A stretch of 64,000 nucleotides of DNA from Phototrophicus methaneseepsis (GTDB lineage Bacteria; Chloroflexota; Anaerolineae; Aggregatilineales; Phototrophicaceae). Shown piece by piece: positions 58,800 through 64,000 of this stretch. The stretch covers positions 5,208,001 through 5,272,000 of the forward strand of contig NZ_CP062983.1 in the NCBI RefSeq assembly GCF_015500095.1, in the 5' to 3' direction. The notes beneath the pieces are model-generated. The model was not told the DNA's origin. It saw only the letters and a list, made by a program, of their open reading frames with translations, and ran no database searches. Position numbers and translations under genes: made by a program. Position 1 is the first letter of the stretch. Each line of letters begins with the position of its first letter.

Positions 58800-60368
58800 T
58801 CAGCTCAGGCGCAGGCTATCCAGAATGAGCTGCAAAGTGGTGATTGTCGTGTTGTTGCCAGCTACGCTATCGGCAGTATACATCTCAACGACGGTGAGTT
58901 CGCCCTGCCCCTGATAAAAGAACTGGTCGACCTGTCCATCCGCCAGCGAAGCATCATCACGGATACGATAACTGCGGCGCAGTGTGCCATCTTCAGCAGT
59001 CACCTCATCAATGAGCGTATCGGATTCATCAACGTAACGGCTGTTAAAGCTCTCCACAGTCGGGTCGCCATCTTCAATGAGCGTGACGACGACGAAGACG
59101 CTGTCATCATCAGCACGCCAGGTATGCGTCAGACGTGTGATGTCGCTTTCATCGCGGAACTGCCAGCGCGTCGGGATCGAGAGGGTGTAATGATTGGCTG
59201 TTTCTGTATCTGCCCCACGGAAGGGAGTCGGCACCGGGGTTGTTGCTAATCCGGGTACGCCACCAGAGAAGGCAATAACAGCACCACCACCCAGCACGAT
59301 CAGCACCAGTACCAAGCCCAAAATGGGGATTAAGGGTGAGCGGGAGCGCGTTGGAGCCTCGCTCGTGCTGGTGACCACATCGCCAAACAAGGGTTCATTC
59401 GGCATCAGGGTTTCCTGATGATCTGCATCAGAAGGGGCTGGTATCGTGCGGGCGCTTGTCAGCACGCCAGAGGCAGGCCCCCGTGAGACGGGGTCCATCG
59501 GTAGCGGGGTCACATGCTCGCCACGCACCGCCGCCGAGAAGGCTTCCGCCATTTCGCTGGCACTGGCATAACGTTGATCTGGATTTTTAGCTGTAGCACG
59601 CTCGACCACAACCTGGACAGCTTCGGGCACATTCTCACGGAACTGGCGAACCGCCGGGATTGGCTCATTGATGTGCATCAAGAGCAAGCCCATCGGCGTC
59701 TCTGCCCGGTAAGGTTCACGGCCTGCGATGAGTTCAAATAGCACAATACCAAGCGAGTAAATATCCGAACGCGCATCAATCGGCGCACCATGTGCCTGCT
59801 CCGGGGACATGTAAGCAGGCGTGCCAATGATGGCGCTACCCGTCAGATCGCTGCCCATGACGCGCGCAATGCCAAAGTCGCTCAGATAGGCGTTGCCGCC
59901 TTCGTCCAGCATGATGTTACCGGGCTTTAAGTCGCGGTGGATGATGCCGCGCTGATGGGCATAATCCAGCGCTGAACCGATCTGCCGCAAAGGCTGCACC
60001 ATATCTTCTAGGGCTGGTGGCCCCCGGCGGATGAGATCGGCCATGCTGCCGCCGCCCAGGTAACGCATAGCGATATACGGCACACCATCGGTTTCGCCGT
60101 AATCATAAATTGGCAGGATATGCGGATGCTCCAGCTTAGAGACGACATCGACTTCTCGTTCGAAGCGTTCTAAAAAGCCAGGATCATGCAAGAAGTGGCG
60201 CGGCAGCACTTTTATGGCTACGGTCCGATTCATGCTGATCTGGCGCGCGCTATAGACCGTCGCCATGCCACCACGACCAATTTCCTGCTGCAGTTCATAT
60301 TGCCCAATCGTCTTGCCGAGCAAGTTGCTGCGCTTCTGGGTCTCTTTGCTTTCGCCCTGTTCACTCAT
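58800..60368 (-). CDS. transmembrane Ser/Thr protein kinase
   Basis: 522 residues. The kinase domain (~24-285) has the Gly-rich loop IGRGGMATVYS, Lys53 (AIKVL), catalytic HRDLKPGN (Asp146) and SDFGIAR (Asp164), so it should be active. A Pro/Ser-rich stretch and one membrane helix (~342-366) lead to an external domain (~370-522) of beta type, without PASTA repeats, so the signal is not muropeptide of the classical sort. The 3' end (RLS-stop) is repeated at 57521-57575. The start is followed by a promoter region with no gene. Confidence 0.92.
   Translation of the reverse strand: MSEQGESKETQKRSNLLGKTIGQYELQQEIGRGGMATVYSARQISMNRTVAIKVLPRHFLHDPGFLERFEREVDVVSKLEHPHILPIYDYGETDGVPYIAMRYLGGGSMADLIRRGPPALEDMVQPLRQIGSALDYAHQRGIIHRDLKPGNIMLDEGGNAYLSDFGIARVMGSDLTGSAIIGTPAYMSPEQAHGAPIDARSDIYSLGIVLFELIAGREPYRAETPMGLLLMHINEPIPAVRQFRENVPEAVQVVVERATAKNPDQRYASASEMAEAFSAAVRGEHVTPLPMDPVSRGPASGVLTSARTIPAPSDADHQETLMPNEPLFGDVVTSTSEAPTRSRSPLIPILGLVLVLIVLGGGAVIAFSGGVPGLATTPVPTPFRGADTETANHYTLSIPTRWQFRDESDITRLTHTWRADDDSVFVVVTLIEDGDPTVESFNSRYVDESDTLIDEVTAEDGTLRRSYRIRDDASLADGQVDQFFYQGQGELTVVEMYTADSVAGNNTTITTLQLILDSLRLS
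58801..58855 (-). repeat. kinase 3' end, copy within the gene
   Basis: Partner of the copy at 57521-57575, about 85% identical over 55 bases. The two flank the PIN/HTH toxin-antitoxin genes as direct repeats. Confidence 0.85.
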
Positions 60369-60505
60369 ATGATTGGCTTACCTGAAGGATGATGATTTAT
60401 AGGAATGCATATCAATCGCACCGTTATCGCTGCACTGTATATCACGACGCTGTACACATAATAACCTACAATGACGCCAGTTTTGTAGCAATTTTGTTTG
60501 TGAGT

Positions 60506-60838
60506 CTACTTTACAATGCGTAGATAACAAACGACCGGATCATCATCGCTGTCTTTATCACTTTTGACACGATCAGGATACAACGTCGCTTCAGTCTCAC
60601 GCCGCAGATGATGGATCTCAGTCAATCGCTCCGGCATGTACTGCCGAGCACTACGCAGGCTCCGATGATTCAATGCACTTGCGACAGCTAACTCACTGTG
60701 ATCGTGACTGGCTAATATCTCACCTACCGAGTGACGGAACTGATGTGGAGAATAAGTCAGCAGATGGAGTCGCTCGCACAGCCGTGACAACATCCAGCGA
60801 ACGGATGCTTCCTTAAGGCGTGGCTTACTTTTACGCTG
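60506..60838 (-). pseudogene. C-terminal fragment of a tyrosine recombinase
   Basis: About 110 codons. The active-site end of a tyrosine integrase is readable: HQFRHSVGEIL (His-x-x-Arg, box II), ASALNHRSLRSARQYM with the late His and the nucleophilic Tyr. The N-terminal half, including the first catalytic Arg, is missing; the frame instead runs into the antisense of the RHS core at about 60838-60848. It is a relic of an integrative element. Confidence 0.8.
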
Positions 60839-60847
60839 CAGGTCACC

Positions 60848-62647
60848 ATGACCTATCCCGGCCTCGGCAGCGGCACTTATGATGTGCAGCGCGACTTCGA
60901 CCGCCTGGGGCGCGTGACTGGCATCCAGTATGGCGATCCGAGCAGCACGCCCGATGTGCAGTTCAGCTATGATGCGGCGGGCAACCGCATCGCCATGACC
61001 GAATATAGCGCGGCAGGCTTCACCAACCCGGTGCGGCAGACGCAGTACAGCTACGATGAACGCAATCGCCTGACACAGGTCGGTTTCGACAGCGATGGCG
61101 ACACAACCCCGGAGCAGACTGTGACCTATGCTTACAATCTGGATGGGAACCGTACCCTGCTCTCGATGCCCGATGGCGACGGCGGCACGCTGGAAATCAG
61201 CTATGGTTACGATGAGAAAGGCCGCCTGATCAGCCTGACCGATTGGGACAGTCAGACGAGCAACTTCGACTACGATGGGGCTAACCGCCATATCGAGACC
61301 GTGCGCCCCAACCAGCTCGTGAGCGACTATATATATGATCCAGCGGGCCGCCTGCTCGACCTGACCCACCACGTCGGCGAAACGGTACAAGCGCAGTTCA
61401 GCTATGTAGTGGACGGGCGTGGCAATCGCGTTCAGGCAACGGAGACGCTGCTCAAACCGGATGACACATCCACCCAGCAGACCCTTTCCTACAGCTATGA
61501 CAAGCTGCAGCGGCTGCTCTCTGCCAGCTACGACACCGACCGCAGTTATGCCTATGCCTACGATCTGGCCGGGAATCGCACGCAGGAGCAGGCGACGATT
61601 GGCATCACCACAACCACCACAAACTGGAACCATAACGCGGCTAACCAGATTGCGACCATGCAAATTGGTGCCAATCCAGCGGTCAGCTTCCAGTACGATC
61701 CCAATGGCAACCTGACAAGTGATGGCCAACTAACCTATACCTGGGATCGGGCTAATCGGCAGACCATGGTCAACAACGGTATCGCCAACACGCACTACGC
61801 CTACGATGGCAATGGCGATCGCTACCAGCAGACAGTCGGTGGCGTGGTCACGAGCTACCTCAACGATATCCAACCTGGCCTGACCAAGTTGCTCGCATCC
61901 ACAACAAGCGACGACACAGAACGCTTTATTCACGGACCACAGGGTCTCCATGTCCACTGGCAAGCTGGCTCTGAAGGCGCTATCTGGGGCCAATCCACCT
62001 GGGGTGACGCTGTCTGGGGTGGTGGACCATCTTGGCACTACATGCTACAAGATGGACTGGGTAGTGTTCGCACAGAAGTCGACGTCAATGCGGATGTGCT
62101 CGCTAGCCAGAGCTATGCTCCTTACGGCCTGCCTATTGACCTTAATGGCAGCTTCGATTCGCCCTTCGGCTTCACCGGTGAGCAAATCGATAGTAACGCT
62201 CTGAACTACAACCGTGCTCGCTACTACAATCCCATGATTGGCACGTTTACAGCGCTCGATCCCTGGGAAGGCATTCAAAACAGGCCCATGAGCTTGAATG
62301 GGTATTCCTGGGTTGAAGGCAATGTCATCAATGCTGTTGACCCTAGCGGCAAATCACCAGTTGAACATGTACAAGAGAAACTAGGCGAACTAAGTATAAA
62401 GTTATTGGATGACATCCAATCACTACATAAAATGGCAAAAGAAGACCCATCTCAGTTGATCTCAAAGCAATTTTGTGACTTGTATAATTCATCTTCACAC
62501 GCCAAGTTACCTAGCTTACCAGAACCACCAGATCCAGATATTGATGATAGACTGCTAGATTACATTGTGAACCTTTTCCAACTTCAAAGGAGCTCGAGAT
62601 TCTATTTGCAATTTTCGCAGCTTTGGTTGCTGCTGGAGCAATTTTAG
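60848..62647 (+). CDS. RHS-repeat core protein, N-terminally truncated
   Basis: 599 residues. It is built of RHS/YD repeats (SYDAAGNR, YSYDERNRL, YGYDEKGRL, FDYDGANR, YAYDLAGNR) and ends with the RHS core signature SYAPYG...FTGEQ...LNYNRARYYNPMIGTFTALDPWEG...NPSGK-like DPSGK near residue 500. RHS proteins form a shell around a C-terminal toxin tip. Only part of a core is present: there is no N-terminal signal or anchor, and the 5' end abuts the truncated integrase. After DPSGK the frame continues ~100 residues and stops within a run that reads on as a toxin in the next frame. Confidence 0.85.
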   Translation: MTYPGLGSGTYDVQRDFDRLGRVTGIQYGDPSSTPDVQFSYDAAGNRIAMTEYSAAGFTNPVRQTQYSYDERNRLTQVGFDSDGDTTPEQTVTYAYNLDGNRTLLSMPDGDGGTLEISYGYDEKGRLISLTDWDSQTSNFDYDGANRHIETVRPNQLVSDYIYDPAGRLLDLTHHVGETVQAQFSYVVDGRGNRVQATETLLKPDDTSTQQTLSYSYDKLQRLLSASYDTDRSYAYAYDLAGNRTQEQATIGITTTTTNWNHNAANQIATMQIGANPAVSFQYDPNGNLTSDGQLTYTWDRANRQTMVNNGIANTHYAYDGNGDRYQQTVGGVVTSYLNDIQPGLTKLLASTTSDDTERFIHGPQGLHVHWQAGSEGAIWGQSTWGDAVWGGGPSWHYMLQDGLGSVRTEVDVNADVLASQSYAPYGLPIDLNGSFDSPFGFTGEQIDSNALNYNRARYYNPMIGTFTALDPWEGIQNRPMSLNGYSWVEGNVINAVDPSGKSPVEHVQEKLGELSIKLLDDIQSLHKMAKEDPSQLISKQFCDLYNSSSHAKLPSLPEPPDPDIDDRLLDYIVNLFQLQRSSRFYLQFSQLWLLLEQF

Positions 62648-63093
62648 TTACTGCAGTCAGATCTCTACGACGAACCCGTCGACAAATCAATTTAGATACC
62701 AGCACTGCTATTGCACTGTCATCGCCAATAACAAGCATATGGACAAGAATAGGTATTGAAGAAAAAGCGCTAGACAAACAGATGGTTATGACATCTGCTG
62801 CTGCTGCAGAATTTGCCGAGGCAGTTCTAAAACATGCAGGTGTTACTGAAATGGCTGGTGCAGGAATTCATATTGTGCGAGTACAATTAATACAAAATGA
62901 TCCCTCTTCAAGAGTCCTTCAATTACCTGATCCAAACCTAAGTAGAATTGCCGATAAGATCATCTTTGGAACTGGCGATAAACTAGGGATTAAAACAATG
63001 ACAGGAGATACAACGTTTGTAAAGCATGCAAAGAGTAATGGAGTGATTCTCGATGTATACGAGCATTCACCTGCTAGATTTAGAGGAGTATAA
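62599..63093 (+). CDS. candidate RHS toxin tip, frameshifted
   Basis: An open frame from 62551 to 63093. It contains a hydrophobic helix (ILFAIFAALVAAGAILV) and a C-terminal domain with DKIIFGTGDKLGIKT, TGDTTFVKHAKSNGVIL, reminiscent of PIN-like toxin tips. Adding one T to the TTTT at 62574-62577 would join it to the RHS frame (NLFPTSKELEIL). If translated on its own, the best site is AAAGGAG at 62586-62592 before an ATT at 62599, or a TTG at 62623. A one-base sequencing error, natural loss, or phase switching are all possible. Confidence 0.5.
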   Translation: MLFAIFAALVAAGAILVTAVRSLRRTRRQINLDTSTAIALSSPITSIWTRIGIEEKALDKQMVMTSAAAAEFAEAVLKHAGVTEMAGAGIHIVRVQLIQNDPSSRVLQLPDPNLSRIADKIIFGTGDKLGIKTMTGDTTFVKHAKSNGVILDVYEHSPARFRGV

Positions 63094-63096
63094 AGA

Positions 63097-63417
63097 ATGA
63101 TGCCATCAAAGGAAAACATGTCTGAATACTTCCAACGGTTGTTGAAGGTTCTTCAGTGTGCTTTTACAGTGCCACTCTGGAAAGAAGAATATTTACCACT
63201 GATATATTACTTGTACGAAGAAACAGATTTGACCGAAAGAGAAGTAGCATTCATTGTTGGGCAACTAATTAGTAGTAACTACATGGATGTGATTCATGAT
63301 GTTAGCGAAGCGCGTACCGATTTTGAACCCGATGAAAACGATATGGAAGAATTGATTACAAGACTTGAAGGTTGTGGGTTTGGAGCTTGGGCAAAAGACT
63401 CAATCGGATACAAATGA
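63097..63417 (+). CDS. candidate immunity protein
   Basis: 106 residues. GAGGAG lies eight bases before the ATG, and the start is three bases after the toxin-frame stop. It is soluble, acidic and helical (DLTEREVAFIVGQLISSNYMDVIHD, then DENDMEELITRLEG). No family is recognised, but small acidic helical proteins directly after an RHS toxin tip are usually its immunity partner. The AT-rich composition matches the tip and not the RHS core. Confidence 0.55.
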   Translation: MMPSKENMSEYFQRLLKVLQCAFTVPLWKEEYLPLIYYLYEETDLTEREVAFIVGQLISSNYMDVIHDVSEARTDFEPDENDMEELITRLEGCGFGAWAKDSIGYK

Positions 63418-63497
63418 TGTGCGTTTCAATGGTCCATAGTCGCAGTGAAATACGCTGAATTGGTTTCGCTATTTTACCATGGTTGAATCTATATCAG

Positions 63498-63521
63498 ACG
63501 CGCTCTCAATCGAGGGCGCGT
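63498..63521 (+). terminator. terminator after the immunity gene
   Basis: Stem acgcgctctc / gagggcgcgt including one G-U pair, followed by TTGCTTTAG, 80 bases after the stop codon. Confidence 0.55.
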
Positions 63522-63593
63522 TTGCTTTAGCACAATCAAACATTAGGACATGTCTCAGTGGGCAGGGAGCAAAATTCATATACTGCTCATTTC

Positions 63594-63709
63594 TTATGGT
63601 CGCTTGCCGATTATTACTCCCTGGTGACGCAAGTAATTGTAGAGGGTTCCTTTGGAAATGGAAAACTGATCACATATTTTGCTGATGCTCATTTCACGCT
63701 CCAGATACA
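63594..63709 (-). pseudogene. C-terminal HTH remnant of a serine recombinase
   Basis: On the minus strand the reading LYLEREMSISKICDQF then SISKGTLYNYLRHQGV is the C-terminal DNA-binding helix-turn-helix of resolvases/invertases (Sx-IAxxLGVSRGTLYR pattern). An in-frame stop just upstream and no catalytic domain show it is a remnant. It lies between two RHS tips. Confidence 0.65.
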
Positions 63710-63765
63710 GTCAGCTAGCATTGCGGTGTGTCGGGCTTTCTTGGATAGTCTACTGGCCGCCTAAG

Positions 63766-64000
63766 CAGAAGTGGATGCCAGTGCGGACGTGCTCGCTAGC
63801 CAGAGCTATGCGCCTTATGGCCTGCCATTTGACATCTCCGGCAGTTTTGAATTGTCCTTCGGCTTCACAGGTGAACAGACCGATGCTAACGATCTGCTCT
63901 ATCTTCGCGCGCGCTATTATGCGCCTAGCATGGGTGTCTTCACAGCGCTCGATCCGTTTGAAGGTATTCAGAATAGGCCTATGAGTCTCAATGGGTATTC
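63766..64000 (+). CDS. second RHS core/tip cassette, partial
   Basis: From about 63766 the sequence reads SYAPYGLPFDISG, FTGEQTD, ARYYAPSMGVFTALDPFEG and MSLNGY, matching the core end at 62072-62310 base for base over long stretches. The similarity starts abruptly at cagaag, with no start codon and no RHS repeats upstream, so it is an orphan cassette of the kind that supplies alternative toxin tips. It continues beyond the window. Confidence 0.85.

Larger units (their letters stand above)
63418..63765. other. remnant region between RHS tips
   Basis: 348 bases with a hairpin terminator (63498-63521) and, on the minus strand, a fragment of a serine recombinase. An open frame on the plus strand at 63558 is antisense to that fragment. 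No intact gene. Confidence 0.5.

Noticed and set aside
60839-61729. Upstream extension of the integrase frame through the RHS core
   Set aside because: It is the antisense reading of RHS repeats; integrase similarity stops at about 60838.
63558-63764. 68-residue plus-strand frame between the RHS tips
   Set aside because: Antisense to the recombinase HTH remnant, with no ribosome site.

Overview
The window is bacterial chromosome with about 50 genes on both strands, single-copy housekeeping genes and few mobile elements until the last 6 kb. The mix suggests a Chloroflexota (Anaerolineae-like) genome: many secreted proteins with Thr/Pro linkers and FG-GAP repeats, two ClpC paralogues beside an S1-domain protein, a groESL operon under a CIRCE element, a large Ser/Thr kinase with an external domain, and a FixG/FixH/PCu(A)C-like copper and redox gene set. 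The phylum is an inference from gene content; no rRNA or tRNA gene was found to test it.

Layout. 1-7.9 kb: small membrane protein, acetyltransferase, large polytopic membrane protein, DinB-like protein, MFS exporter, FG-GAP exoprotein. 8.0-11.8 kb: three-gene minus-strand set (membrane protein, FixH+PCu(A)C lipoprotein, FixG-like ferredoxin protein). 11.9-14.2 kb: HhH protein with an 18-bp tandem repeat, a decayed HIT pseudogene and its intact HIT-DUF2087 neighbour. 14.3-21.7 kb: ClpC, S1-domain protein, ClpC. 21.9-26.2 kb: conserved unknown, leucine-rich-repeat protein, SDR, nitroreductase. 26.28-26.46 kb: a compact candidate small RNA or small-peptide gene with its own promoter and terminator. 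26.6-40.6 kb: DNA repair and nuclease genes, lipoprotein, hydrolase, phosphoesterase, DinB, DUF1232, Gfo/Idh/MocA, Nudix, aldo-keto reductase, a DtxR-type regulator with an extra N-terminal domain, UbiA prenyltransferase, LysR regulator, SDR. 40.6-55.0 kb: a penicillin-binding-protein homologue lacking all three transpeptidase motifs, an orphan response regulator with a 26-residue membrane peptide behind it, HtrA, DnaJ/CbpA, acetyltransferase, M42 peptidase, secreted proteins, an SPFH protein and a DUF4139 protein. 55.1-57.4 kb: groEL and groES.

57.5-64 kb is the accessory end. A PIN-toxin/HTH-antitoxin pair lies between two copies of the 3' end of the kinase gene, suggesting a small cassette inserted at the end of that gene. 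Beyond the kinase is a truncated tyrosine integrase, abutted by a headless RHS core, a toxin-like tip that looks frameshifted by one base, a probable immunity gene, a serine-recombinase HTH remnant and a second RHS tip that runs off the window. This is the layout of an RHS polymorphic-toxin locus that exchanges its tips.

Many convergent gene pairs share one strong bidirectional terminator (14.27, 34.37, 40.60, 44.88, 48.15 and 55.08 kb). Most starts are supported by a visible Shine-Dalgarno sequence, which led me to shorten several of the longest open frames.
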